DNA from: Azolla pinnata
Lineage: Eukaryota; Streptophyta; Polypodiopsida; Salviniales; Salviniaceae
Assembly (NCBI GenBank): GCA_037176905.1
Contig: JBBBWG010005224.1
Coordinates: 74,264-99,298 of the forward strand
Direction of reading: 5' to 3'
Length of the DNA stretch: 25,035 bases
The notes under the pieces are model-generated. The model was not told the DNA's origin. It made no database searches and worked only from the letters and a program-made list of their open reading frames with translations. Positions 1 through 9,951 of this stretch are shown piece after piece. Each line of letters starts with the position of its first letter. Positions within the stretch are counted from its first letter, which is position 1. Both the position numbers and the translations under genes were made by a program.

Positions 1-151
1 ACAGTTGTCGGGCAGGCGACAAATGAGCTTGTGCTCCAGATACAACCTGATGAGTCGATTCTGCTGAGGATAAATAACAAAATCCCAGGTCTTGGCCTGC
101 AACTCGATTCTTCGGATCTCAATTTGCTCTATAGGGACAGGTACAAATCAA

Positions 152-200
<49 letters not shown>

Positions 201-1103
201 CTCTCTACTCGCAACCAAATGTATCACGAAAAACGGATTGTTTTTGGTCTCATAGGTTATATTTCACCTTCGAAGACGATAATCGAATCTAACTCACATC
301 TCTCTCTCCCCCTCTCCCCCTCCAAAAAAAGAAACTTTAAATTTTCTTTTGCTGAAGGCCAATAAGGGAATAGGGTATGATTTTTATGACAACAGGTTCG
401 AGCCCAAACACCTTCAAACAACAAGGTTCAAAACATTCTAAGATCGAAACGACTACTTGGGTAGGTTCACCCAGGCGTGATTCAACAGAATAAGCTACTT
501 AGTGAAATGCAGGAATTTCTCATGCATATATCAAGGCTCATCATAGTGGAGTTCACAGGATGCATTAGACAGCCTCATATAAAAGGCCTAGTGTAGTGCT
601 ACTATATATATATATATAGATAGATAGATTATATACACAATAGCAAAGGAATCTGTATGGAGCTTTACATGTTTTTTTATCCCTCCTGTCTTCATCTTGG
701 AACTGCAGCTATTTATGGGCATGGCTTCTTGAAGCTTGTCTTCCTCTATACTGTTAGCCAGAAATCCCCAGCTGTCTTTCTGGCAATGTTCAGGAGGCAT
801 GAAAATGCCGCCGCCCGAAACGAAGATAGAAAAGATCTAACAAGTGGCATGTTTGGTCGATCCAGGGAAGATGTCGAGGTGACAGAGTCATACGAGCGTT
901 TGATCATGGATGTGATGGATGGAGATAACCATCTGTTCATCCGCGACGACGAGCTCGCAGCGGCCTGGGACCTCTTAGACCCTCTGCTCGAAGAGATCGA
1001 GAAGAACAAGGTGGCGCCGGAGCTCTACCAATTCGGAGGACGAGGACCGATCGGCGCCTATTACCTGGGCGCGAAACATGGGGTGAGATGGGCCGATGAT
1101 TGA
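1..1103 (+). CDS. G6PD4: Glucose-6-phosphate 1-dehydrogenase, plastidic G6PD4-type, 3' part only
   Basis: C-terminal end of a G6PDH, the enzyme family that oxidises glucose 6-phosphate and makes NADPH in the oxidative pentose phosphate pathway. Exons: 1-140 (upstream part cut by the window edge) and 866-1103 including stop. Exon one reads [11 protein letters not shown]...[21 protein letters not shown]; exon two reads [20 protein letters not shown], then DELAAAW, then [12 protein letters not shown] and ends RWADD. These match the conserved G6PDH C-terminal blocks. The GGRGP...[10 protein letters not shown] ending resembles the plastid G6PD4 branch, annotated as inactive in Arabidopsis, rather than cytosolic forms; this comparison is from memory. 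The intron (141-865) joins in phase 2 (AG|G) and carries a (CT)20 tract. An ATG within the intron frame at 786 is not the start. The catalytic domain lies outside, so activity cannot be judged. Confidence 0.85.
157..196. repeat. (CT)20 microsatellite in the G6PD4-like intron
   Basis: Uninterrupted CT dinucleotides just after the donor site of the intron at 141. The same intron also has a (TA)n/(GATA)n tract near 602-630. Confidence 0.95.
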
Positions 1104-1258
1104 GAGCTTGTGAACTCAGGGGTTTCATCGGATCATCGCAGGAGAGCGATCCCTGGAAGAAAACATCCTTCCGATTCAGGAGACGTGTACATTTGACAAA
1201 GAACGAAAATCGGAGGAAATTTCGTATAGATCTGCATGCTTGCCTTTGTGTGCTGATG

Positions 1259-1297
<39 letters not shown>

Positions 1298-1314
1298 GGA
1301 GAGAGAGGGAGAGA
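1259..1314. repeat. Compound (TA)n(GA)n microsatellite
   Basis: About ten TA units run directly into about eighteen GA units, with GGGA interruptions, downstream of the G6PD4-like stop codon. Confidence 0.93.
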
Positions 1315-1860
1315 TCGAAGAGGGTTGATTTGGTTTTGCAAACTTCCAGACTCTGGAATCGTCTGCGAAAATCTCAATACTGACCTCGATGTGCCGGTAG
1401 CGATCTTTGCACCGTTTCGTTATCACATTGAACTCGAGTTGCCACTAACCCATTTTCGAAGAGAGCTTGAGGTCTCTCTGTGCAAGACTAGCTCTTGTGC
1501 GAAGAGATGATTCGCCCAGCAGATACGAGCTCTTCCGGCACAGGAGCAGAGAAGCTGTAGTTATTCCTCGCTCGAGCGATGCAGACGGTTTGGTTTGGTC
1601 CGCACACATGCATTTGTACACACTTTGGGTCGATCTGATTCGATCGATCGATGAGGCGATGCGACTTCTCTGGGCATATGCATGCATGCCATATGAGTGA
1701 GCAGCATAAGCTGATCGAATCGAATCGAACCGAATCGATCGATGGGGCGAACGAAGAAGGGATCAGCTGACGGCGGCGGCAGCGTGTGTTTTAACGGCAA
1801 GGCTTTTTAATAATGCTCTTAATTAAACACAACAACGCTTCGGTTTAAGACGAGCGCGTC

Positions 1861-2070
1861 GATTAAGAGATCTTTAACCAAACCACTAACTTGACAACTG
1901 CGATTAGCGATCTTTAACCAAACCAGCAACGACTGCGATTAGCGATCTTTAACCAAACCGTTAACTGAACGACTGCGATTAGCGATCCTTAACCAAACCA
2001 TTAACATAACGACTGCGATTAGCGATCCTTAACCAAACCATTTACTTAACGACTGCGATTAGCGATCCAA
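1861..2070. repeat. 40-bp minisatellite carrying AACCAAACC
   Basis: Units begin GACTGCGATT at 1931, 1971, 2011 and 2051, an exact 40-bp period. Shorter or diverged units lie before them (AACTGCGATT at 1896, partial unit from 1861). Each unit reads roughly GACTGCGATTAGCGATCYTT, then AACCAAACC, then a variable TTAAC-like end. AACCAAACC occurs five times, starting at 1876, 1916, 1951, 1991 and 2031, and resembles the AC-rich elements bound by plant R2R3-MYB factors. The array lies about 0.7 kb upstream of the F-box start codon. Confidence 0.92.
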
Positions 2071-2181
2071 AGGCAAATGCAGATCGATTGATATAATTAT
2101 ATATATATATATACACAAAGAGATCATATGAACAAGAGGTTGTTTTTTTCAAAACAAGGGCCCAAAAAATGGGCGCCATTT

Positions 2182-2229
2182 CCTTCTTTCTTCTTCTTTT
2201 CTTTTCTTCTTCTTCTTCTTCTTCTTCTT
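2182..2229. repeat. CTT/CTTTT-rich microsatellite
   Basis: Polypyrimidine tract with about eight consecutive CTT units, close to the presumed transcription start of the F-box gene. CT-rich tracts near plant start sites are common, but no function is shown. Confidence 0.85.
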
Positions 2230-2240
2230 GTGTTTGAAAT

Positions 2241-2788
2241 TTGAACCTCTTTGTTTTTTGTGGGCGAAAGAGGGAACGAAGACAAGATGAAGATCAGTTT
2301 TTCCCGCTTCGAGCTTCTGTAGAAAAGCCATCGCCGCAGACAAACCCTAATCCTTCGCTCTCTCCCCACCCCCTTCCGTCGCTCTGTGCAGAGCTTGCTT
2401 CCCCAACTGACCATCAGAGAGAGAGAGCGAGAGCGAGAGAGAGAGAGAGCGAGCTCCTTCCACTGGTGGGGTTTTGTTGTGTGCGTGCGACGGGAGGGAG
2501 AAATCGGGCGGCGATTCTGCTGCCAGTCCGGATCAGAGGCCCGGATCGTTGCTCTGGGAGGGGGCGACGATTCTCGGCGATTAGGGTTTGCGAGGCTGTG
2601 CTCGGATGCGCTGCCTCGCAGGTTCATAGGCTTGGAAGAAGCGAGAGGAAGCTCGATTCATCGCATCGCCATCGTCATCGCCATCGTCATCGCCTGCTGG
2701 TTCGTCTTCTTCCGATCGAGCCAAGGATTAGGGTTTCGGAGCTGGAGGATCCGATCCGGATCCCCGAGATCGCGGAGGCGGGGGGAGA
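2241..2788 (+). promoter_or_regulatory. Probable 5' leader/proximal promoter of the F-box gene with telo-boxes
   Basis: Three telo-box motifs are visible: AAACCCTAA at 2342-2350 and TTAGGGTTT at 2581-2589 and 2728-2736. A GA-rich tract lies at about 2413-2450 and CATCGY repeats at about 2659-2692. A short uORF (ATG 2606, stop 2627-2629, seven residues) precedes the main ATG. Telo-boxes near transcription starts are known in plant genes for ribosomal, cell-cycle and housekeeping functions. The exact transcription start is not resolved. Long ORFs crossing this stretch have low-complexity products and are not taken as genes. Confidence 0.5.
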
Positions 2789-4477
2789 ATGGGTGGGTTC
2801 ACGATCGAGGATCTGCCCGAGGGGGTGTTCGCGGAGATCTTCAAGCTGTTGCCGGCGAGGCAGGTCGCGGGGGCGTGCGCCATGGTGTGCAGGTCGTGGA
2901 GGGATGTGGCGGGGGAGGAGGGGATGTGGCAGGATCTGGGGCGCTCCGCGGGCCTGACGGAGACGGACGGAATGCGGTGGATGATGGGCTGGAAGTCGCT
3001 CTTCGGCCGCGTCTTCGGCCAAAACCTGGTCGCTTGCCCGACCTTCGACAGAGTTCTGCACATGGACATGGAGGCCATGAAGCACCAGACCCTGTCGCCA
3101 TGGGAGCCGAAGCATCGCCTCCTCTTGGATCGCATCCCGAGCCTCCACGACGACCACGAGGACTCCCACACCTACAGCTTCTGGGCCGTGGAAGGGGGAT
3201 CGGTGTTCCAGCGCGGCGGCGGCGATGGCGTGATGCGTGAATCCCCCCCTGTCGGTTGCCCCCCCTGCCCCCCGGATTCTTCCTCGCCGTCTTCCGATTC
3301 TTCCTCTGTCATCGCTACTTCCTACGATTGGGGCAAGGTTCAGCAGTGCATCTCCTTCCCCACCTTCTCCAAGAGGTTCCTCGACTCCTCCCCTCCGCTG
3401 CTCGTCTCCGCCATGTACTCTGGTGTCGCCGGCGTCGACAGCAAGCTCAAGCTCCAGCTCTTGATCCGTGACGACCTCAAGAATAGCGTCCTCTTCTGGT
3501 TCGCCTCCTTAACGCGTGCCCTCTCTTTTTCTATCTCGTCTGTAACTACAGAAAATCAAAAACAAGATTTCCCGTTCCCGTTTGGTTGTTGATGCGCTTT
3601 TCTAGGGTTTATAGGGCTCCATAGCGGCGTCTGTAGTCCTCTGTGGATTTTGGGGTGTTGCTATGAATCGCGTCGGCTCTTGTTTTGGTGGGTCTTTCAA
3701 AATGCATCATATCTGGCGGGGTTCAGTTGACTTGGGGGTTATTGGGTTTGAGGTACTTGTAGTGCTTCGTGGATTAGGTAGGGTTCTTCAGAGTCAGGCA
3801 AGGAGTCCTAGCTGAAGTCTGGGGGGAGATCGTTGAGTCACTGTTTTTCTAGGTAGGGCTTAGAATTCAGGGATCTTCAACAAGATGGTCTTTTGTTCTG
3901 GAATTGAGATGGTTTTCTGGTTTGCTGGTTGCCCTTACATTTGTTTAGCGTCTATTGTGAGCAGGGACTCTGGTGAAATATATACAGTTCCTGGAGAATG
4001 GAGGGAGATGAAAGCCATCATTCGGGGCTATCCTGCTGTAAGTTGCCACGGAATGTCTGCTGCTATGCTTCCAAGTTTAGGCAAAATGAGAGAAAATTGT
4101 CTAGGAACTGTATACTGTGATTGATCCCTATACTGTTTCAATGCCTTATATTCCTTCATCTGTTCATGGATTTGTATCAGGGAATGCGCTCCGTCATTCT
4201 GAAAATCGGTGGTATGAGCGTGGGTGCAAAGAAGAAGCATGGCTTCTATGGAGCGAAGTTCACAAACATCAAGCTGAAATTTGTTCCTCATTTTGAGGTA
4301 AATATCTCCATTTGCCCAACACATTTGTTCTTTTTTTTCTGCTGAAAACATCGGTTTTTTGGAGCTCACTTGAGTTTGAGAGTGGTTCTAATTGCTTCAA
4401 TCTGCATTTCTTTGCAGCTGAAATTCTTCGACAAAGACGTGTTGAATGTCGGGAAAACTGTATTGTACAAGCCCTAG
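2789..4477 (+). CDS. F-box protein of unknown target
   Basis: Predicted 319 aa. F-box proteins are the substrate-recognition subunits of SCF ubiquitin ligases. Exons: 2789-3498, 3965-4037, 4181-4297, 4418-4477 (stop TAG). Residues about 4-48 form an F-box: IEDLPEGVFAEIFKLLPARQ, then CRSWRDVA and GMWQDLG. Residues about 150-175 are a Pro/Ser-rich linker. The rest (YDWGKVQQCISFPTFSKRFL...LLVSAMYSG; VPGEWREMKAIIRGY; KKHGFYGAKFTNIKLKF) reads like a beta-rich domain, which I do not recognise; it is neither Kelch, LRR nor Tubby. An FBA- or PP2-like sugar-binding fold is a guess. The exon 1 donor (TG|GTTCGC) is weak but is the only candidate I found with the right phase, and it regenerates a Trp codon; the other donors and acceptors are standard. 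The start is the first ATG directly before the F-box, and telo-boxes lie upstream. Confidence 0.8.
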
Positions 4478-5696
4478 GGTTTGCAACTTCAATAGCTTTC
4501 GGCAGCTTGTCAGATTCTTGAGGCTCTGCTGCGATGTTTAAGCATCGAATGCCGCAATCGAGGGTTGTATATTGTATTTGATGAGAGAAGAGTTTTGCAT
4601 TATCATATAATTCAGCTCTATTTGTTGACAATACTCTTCTTATATGCCTGCCTGTGCACCCCCCTCCCTTTTTTTCGTGATCAAACTGTAATCCTACACA
4701 AAAATATCCACTTGGATGGCAAATGAGAAAAGATTTCCTTCGCGTTGATTGTATTTCTATCACTTCCACAATACGGTTTCTCCAAAACTGTATGCGTTAA
4801 AACACTCTCGTCTTATATCAGATGGCTGCCATGGAAATAGGTAGAACGCAATAGAGCCAATAAAAATTTATCTTTGCTCGAGTGTATCATGGATCCATCT
4901 ATAGTTGAGTTCAGTTTTACTGATTGCAATGTGCTCATCAAAATACTATGATGATTTTTGTTTTGATCTGGACCTGTTCTAAAACCCTAAGCACGCATTG
5001 GATGGCAATTACTTAAAATGATCAAGCGATGACTGGAATGAATGTGTTGCTGGAGGGGAATGATACAGGCTTGTAATCAGAATTGTAGGAAATCAATAAG
5101 AAGTTTCTGTCTGTGGAATTGGAAGTGAAAGGTTCAAGGCTGGGGGGTGATACTCCATATCTCGGCAATGGCTTGTAATCCTTGCGTTGATGGTATAAAA
5201 GAGATTAGGTTTAGAGAAGAAATCTGAGTAACACTTTCTTGGAGCAAAGTCTATATAACCCCTTGTGCATAAATATATATGTAAAGAATGCAATTCATAA
5301 TTTTGCCAAGGCGACTCTTCACGATGGACACAGCTTCTTTACAGGTTCTCATGCTGATATTGATTCTCTCCATGCTGAAAGGCATCATTCTCCAAATATA
5401 ATACAAAGTTAGAACATGCAAAGGCATGGGAGCTGCATTTATCCATTAGTCCCTAGTGATTTGTGACGAACAATGTACATGTCGACATGCTAATCATGGA
5501 GCAGCTCTCGGGGCCGGCTTCTTTGAATACTGAGGATCAGCTGGTGATTAGCATACTGTACACAGCCTCCCCTGCATCTTTGCATTCCTCGCATTTCCGT
5601 TCTTTCTGTTTTTGCTTCTAAGACATGGAGCTGATTGTGTAACATATATATGTATAGATAGAAAGAGATCTACGGAGTGCGTGCCTGATTGAGAAG
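4478..5696. other. Convergent intergenic region between F-box and SPS genes
   Basis: Contains the 3' UTRs of two convergent genes. AT-rich stretches with several near-canonical poly(A) contexts are present. I see no coding gene, RNA gene or repeat of note. The antisense ORF at 4269-4769 overlaps F-box exons three and four and is not supported. Confidence 0.6.
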
Positions 5697-8600
5697 CTAG
5701 AAGAGGCGGTCGAGGACGTAATCTACCATGCCTTCGAGGCTGGACCTGTAGGGCCCTGGAGAGAGGCATTCGAGGCACGATTTGGCAGCATCGCCTTTGG
5801 CTTTGGCTAGTGCACGGGCCCTCTCGAGGCCTCCACCTTGCCGAACACGAGCAATGGCAGCTTCCAACGATCCGTCATCGGTGAATTCCGACTCGATGAT
5901 CTGCCTCAGTTCCTGATCTTCTTCCAAGGAGAAGAGGACAGGGGCAGTGAGGTTCCCTTTGGAGAGGTCGCTTCCGGCAGGCTTTCCCAGTTCCTCGGTC
6001 GATCGCGTGAAATCCAATATATCGTCCACGACCTGGAACGCTAATCCGAGGTTCAATCCGTAGTCAAACATCTTGTCGCAGACATCGGGCCCAACCCCGC
6101 TGAATATCGCCGCCGAGCATGTGCTGGCAGCTATGAGAGATGCCGTCTTGTAATAGCTCTTCTCCAAATACTCCTCCAGCGTCGTATCGCAGTCGAACAG
6201 GCTCGACGCTTGCTTGATCTCGCCACTGGCCAAGTCCTTTATAACCTGGTGGGAAGGAGAGCAGGGTCCGTGTGAATGTCTCTGTTTACAAGGGTTTCTG
6301 AATCCTTTGTAGATAGATTAAGACGCTCCTATGTATTCAGATCCTTTGTTTTTGAGGAGTTTGAAATGCATCGCAGGTTAAGGGGTGTAGATGAATCTCT
6401 TCCATATGTACCATAATGCGTGTGTATCTGTCTCTATATGGCTACAATGCAAACTCATAACAGGATTACCATCGCCAACATTTCACATATTGGCAGTATG
6501 TCTTGAGCAGTCTAAATTTCTTACACAGCCTAAACAGAATCCTGACGCGAATTCGTTACCTGACTGATGAGCTTGATGACCTGAAGATTCTCCATTGTTG
6601 CCAGATACCAGGATGATTGAGCAAACATAAAGTCGCCCGCTAAAACAGCAACCCGCGTGCCATACAGCTTATGGATGGTTTCTTTGCCTAAAAAAACAAT
6701 CATGTGAGTTATCTCTGGCATCAGTTTCTTTCTTTTGATTTGCTTCATGTTTGCATTTGCAGGATGTTATATCCCTTTGACAGTAGATAGGGGTGGGCGC
6801 ATACAACAGGCTTTTTGTTGTACTGGCAGAAAACAACACAGCAGCAGCTTTCAAGCAATCCTTCACAAATGCAAGGACCTAACAAAAACACTGGGAAAGT
6901 TAGCTGCACACACCTCGTCTCACAGCGCTCTCATCCAGAACATCATCATGTATCAGACTTGCTGTGTGAATCATCTCTATGACCTCTGCCAGCCGCCGAT
7001 GCTGTGGATTGAGATCTCTGTGGGAAGGAACGAGCTATGGTGACAAACATGAAAAAGTCTGGAATGTCGACGAGCAAACGAGGGGGGGAAGAACAAAAAA
7101 CAGCCTTACTTGAGGCCAGCAAGCTGAGCAGTGGCCTTGGATGCTAGCAGTACCAATGCTGGTCTCATCCTCTTGCCACCAGCACTGAATATTTGCTCTG
7201 CAGCTGCCATGAGCAATGGATTCTCGGACCCCACAACCTGATAGCAATCACTGAATCATATATACGTGAACATATAAACATGCGCACACATTTACATGTA
7301 CACGATCCAGATCCACTCGAAAACGATATGCACTGGCCTATAGGAAAGCAAGGAAAACACCCCAGCACAAAAGATTCTCTCCAAAGCTCGTATAGCGAAA
7401 CCCTAAGCCCACACAGATTCAAACATTATACCCCTCGCATATCGGCAACAATGGTGCAAAGTAAACAATTGACAAAGCAAGCAGACCGGACACTAATAAA
7501 CCTAATTTCAGAAGCATTGAAACACTCCGATTCCTAAACCCTAAACAGCACCCAAGAAGCTGGCAACTTCAAGAAGACTGCCTGGACTGACCTAGCAACA
7601 AAAAGTACATTATGCAATACATTGCATCCGTTAGATGATCCATGTTCATAGGAACTATAGTGAGTTTAGGGTCTAATAAGATAATTAATGAGATGATTCA
7701 CAGACAAAACCTGAAACCTAACCTAAATCTCCAATTCAGATCTGCTGAAAAGAGTCAAAACACATACCATAAGAAAAGCCTAGAGCTAGCCTAATCTCAA
7801 CCCTGGTCCCACCCCTGATTCTAACCGTAATCCTAAATCCTAAACCTGATCCTCAACCCTACACCAAATAAATGATAGATTCCGACCCGAAACTTGATAA
7901 TGAATCTGCATAAGAAGCATTCACCATACAGTATGGAGGTTTCTGTTCAGAATCTGTAGGTCTTCAATGACAGGTTCCATGAGGGAGGCAACAGACAGAC
8001 CTCCTGGAGGAGAAGAAGATGATGAGATAAAGTCATTCTCTCGCGTTGAAAATCGCATAGAAGCATCAGACCCTTGCCAAAGCTTCCCTGCATATCAATT
8101 ACAGTAACAGAAGCTCAGTATATCCTTTTCTACCCCCATACAATCGCAGAAAACCCTGAAAAACAAGATTCTCATTTGCTCTTTTCCCTTCCATCTCGGA
8201 GAAACAGAGGCCCATTTCTTCAACTTCTTTCCATATTAACACACTGAAATCCTAAAGATGCTCACTCTCCTTTCTTCCTCCCATACTAACACAACGAACC
8301 CCTAAATGGAACCTCATTCTCTCCTTTTTCTCCTTCCATGAGAGAGCAATCACACTGAAATTCTGCTCATTCTTCCATTTTACCTTCCACATCGATGCGG
8401 AAGGAAGCCTCAAATGCTAGATGCCAAATATTTCCTTTTCTTCCAAGTCAGGAGAAAACACTAAATTGAACCAGTGCAAAGCCTTTTCTCGCATGGCATC
8501 TTGTTTCTTTGCCTTCTACCGGGCTTAGCAGAGAAGCCCTAGATCGAGAATGAACAGGCAAAAAAAAAAAAAACACCTGAATCAAGATCACACTTTCATA

Positions 8601-9025
8601 ATCTCATGCTCTGTTTTCCTTCATGCCCGACATGGAGGTCTTGAAAGACTCGGTTATCTGTTTCTTTCCTTATGATGACGAGAGATCTGATAAGCTTGGT
8701 CGTGAATGGAGAGATCAGAAGTCTGCCGAAGCGTACCTGAATCGATCAATGAGGAAGAAGACAAGGAGGGCAAACGGGAAGAAGAAGAAGAAGAAGGCGA
8801 AGAAGAAGCAGCAGACGAGGCCGGAATGGTTATGGGGAGCTCGTCGTGAGGCCGACCGGAGAAATCTAGCAGCGGCGAAGCTGTCTGCTGCGACACACAA
8901 TGAAGCCCCAATTTCTTGAGAGCAAAGGGGGCGGAAGCTTGATCCGCGGCCGAGAGGAGGAGGTGCTCGGCCCTGCTGCAGACTTTGAAGGAGAAGCAGA
9001 TGCTGGAAGCAGTGAAGGAAGCCAT
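5697..9025 (-). CDS. SPS: Solanesyl diphosphate synthase, plastid type
   Basis: Predicted 451 aa. Long-chain trans-prenyl diphosphate synthase; in plants the plastid form makes the C45 side chain of plastoquinone-9. Exons, in minus-strand order: 9025-8737, 8087-7930, 7237-7110, 7017-6914, 6687-6560, 6245-5697; every phase closes. Residues 1 to about 90 are Ser-rich and resemble a transit peptide. The catalytic core shows AGGKRMRP (168-175), first Asp-rich motif DDVLD (216-220) within [53 protein letters not shown], and second Asp-rich motif DDILD (343-347), followed by [19 protein letters not shown]. Start chosen at 9025 (MASFTASS, context CCCATGG); an in-frame ATG at 9064 would add 13 residues. 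All catalytic motifs are intact. Plastid versus mitochondrial targeting and C45 product length are inferred from family likeness. Confidence 0.94.
7790..7862. repeat. Degenerate telomere-like CCTAAA tract in an SPS intron
   Basis: The plus strand shows loosely repeated CTAACC/CCTAAA/CAACCCTA words (e.g. TCCTAAATCCTAAACCTG). Single CCCTAAAC/CCCTAAGCC words also occur at about 7389-7400 and 7531-7550. All lie in the intron between SPS exons two and three. This may be decayed interstitial telomere-like sequence or simple-sequence drift. Confidence 0.5.
8231..8390. repeat. Diverged roughly 50-bp tandem repeats in SPS intron 1
   Basis: Units beginning CCATATTAACACA (8231) and CCATACTAACACA (8281) share the order CCATAYTAACACA, GAAnCCTAAA, TCACTCTCCTT or TCATTCTCTCC, ending in a pyrimidine run. 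A third, weaker copy follows from 8337 (CCATGAGAG...CACTGAAATTCTGCTCATTC). Period about 50-55 bp. The tract could act as intronic polypyrimidine sequence on the plus strand only. Confidence 0.55.
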
Positions 9026-9168
9026 GGGAGGGGAAGATTCAAGAAAGAGGAGGAGCAGACCCAAAAAAGCAGCAGAATTTCCGAGTCGAAAGGGTCTGTG
9101 GAAGCAGAAGCGGAAGCAGAAGCGAAGGGAGGGGGAAGAAGAGGAGCAGGTCGTGGTGCGGAGAGAGA

Positions 9169-9220
9169 TTAGGGTTTCGGTGGATTAGGGTTTGCAGGTC
9201 CCTGAAAGGAATTAGGGTTT
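9169..9220 (-). promoter_or_regulatory. Three telo-boxes upstream of SPS
   Basis: TTAGGGTTT on the plus strand (AAACCCTAA on the gene's strand) at 9169-9177, 9185-9193 and 9212-9220, which is 144-195 bases before the SPS ATG. Regular clustering in what is probably the 5' leader or core promoter supports a real element. Confidence 0.65.
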
Positions 9221-9305
9221 GCAGGGGGGCGGCGACGCAGACGACAGGGGGGGAAATGGCGGGAAACTGCCAGCTCGGACGGCGCGCCGGCCAGCCAGAT
9301 GCCGC

Positions 9306-9351
9306 CACGTGGCAGCCCCACGGCCCGACACGTGGCCGGCCGCCAGCCAAT
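9306..9351 (-). promoter_or_regulatory. Paired G-boxes and a CCAAT box in the SPS promoter
   Basis: Palindromic CACGTG occurs at 9306-9311 (GCCACGTGGC) and 9329-9334 (GACACGTGGC), both in the strong G-box context bound by bZIP and bHLH/PIF factors. The spacing is 23 bp, about two helical turns. CCAAT (9347-9351) follows. The block lies about 280-325 bases upstream of the SPS start codon, beyond the telo-boxes. Light or ABA control is an inference from known G-box biology. Confidence 0.6.
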
Positions 9352-9484
9352 CGATCGGGGGAAGGATATTTTTGTGAGGCTCACAAAAAATAATGAGAAT
9401 AAAAGGGAAAATCAAAGCGAAAACTCGAATAAATAAAAAGATTTGTGGAGTCTTCTTCTTCTTCTTCTTGGAGAGTCTGTTTTT

Positions 9485-9650
9485 ATGAAGAAATTGCAAA
9501 GAGAGAAAGTCTTCACAAGTCAAATGAAGGAATAGCAAAGAGGAGGAGAGGTCTCGAGTTCGACGGAGGATCGGAAGTCAAAAATGAAGGAATCGCAAAC
9601 GAGGAGGAGATTTCCGGGGTTCGATGAAGGAATGCAACGAGGAGATTTGC
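9485..9650. repeat. Four diverged ATGAAGGAATnGCAAAGAGGAG units
   Basis: Copies start at 9485 (ATGAAGAAATTGCAAAGAGAG), 9524 (ATGAAGGAATAGCAAAGAGG), 9584 (ATGAAGGAATCGCAAACGAG) and 9624 (ATGAAGGAATGCAACGAGGA). Spacings are 39, 60 and 40 bases. This short diverged tandem array explains the run of small ATG-starting ORFs here. No protein family is recognisable. Confidence 0.7.
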
Positions 9651-9951
9651 CTTAAGAGCCTGGGTTTCGCGAGCTTCGCCAGAAACGAATACACGGCGAC
9701 GATATGGGCATCTGATGCATCTCGTGCATCATCGACTGAAATGGGCCCCCCGGCGGAAAGAAACCTGTACGAGGCCAGCGGCTGGGATTCGCCGATCCGA
9801 TCGATCTCGGATACGTGCGGAGAGATGGAAGCCGATTTGATCAATCAAGACAAGAAAGATCGCGCAGACGCCGCGATCTTTGTGCAACGGCTGATCGACA
9901 AACTCCGGAGGATCCTGTTCGCATACAATAACGGGAAAAAAGGCTGAGTCG

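Larger units (their letters stand above)
1104..2240. other. Intergenic region between G6PD4-like gene and F-box gene
   Basis: No supported gene. It holds the 3' UTR of the upstream gene, a compound (TA)n(GA)n tract, GAATC/GATCGATC-rich sequence around 1690-1745, a 40-bp minisatellite, a TA-rich stretch near 2090-2115 that could supply a TATA element for the F-box gene, and a CTT-rich tract. The short ORFs here have repeat-derived or random-looking products. Confidence 0.6.

Noticed and set aside
937..1426. Minus-strand ORFs opposite the G6PD4-like last exon and GA/TA tract
   Set aside because: Ser-Leu and Tyr-Ile runs come from the microsatellite, and the plus strand encodes conserved G6PDH.
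1861..2070. CRISPR-like regular array
   Set aside because: Repeats are contiguous with a 40-bp period, there are no unique spacers, and the context is plant nuclear DNA. It is a minisatellite.
2241..3240. Long plus-strand ORFs overlapping the F-box start region (238 and 284 codons)
   Set aside because: They cover GA and CATCG repeats and the leader, and run out of frame with the F-box.
4269..4769. 166-codon minus-strand ORF
   Set aside because: Antisense to well-phased F-box exons three and four, with no recognisable domain.
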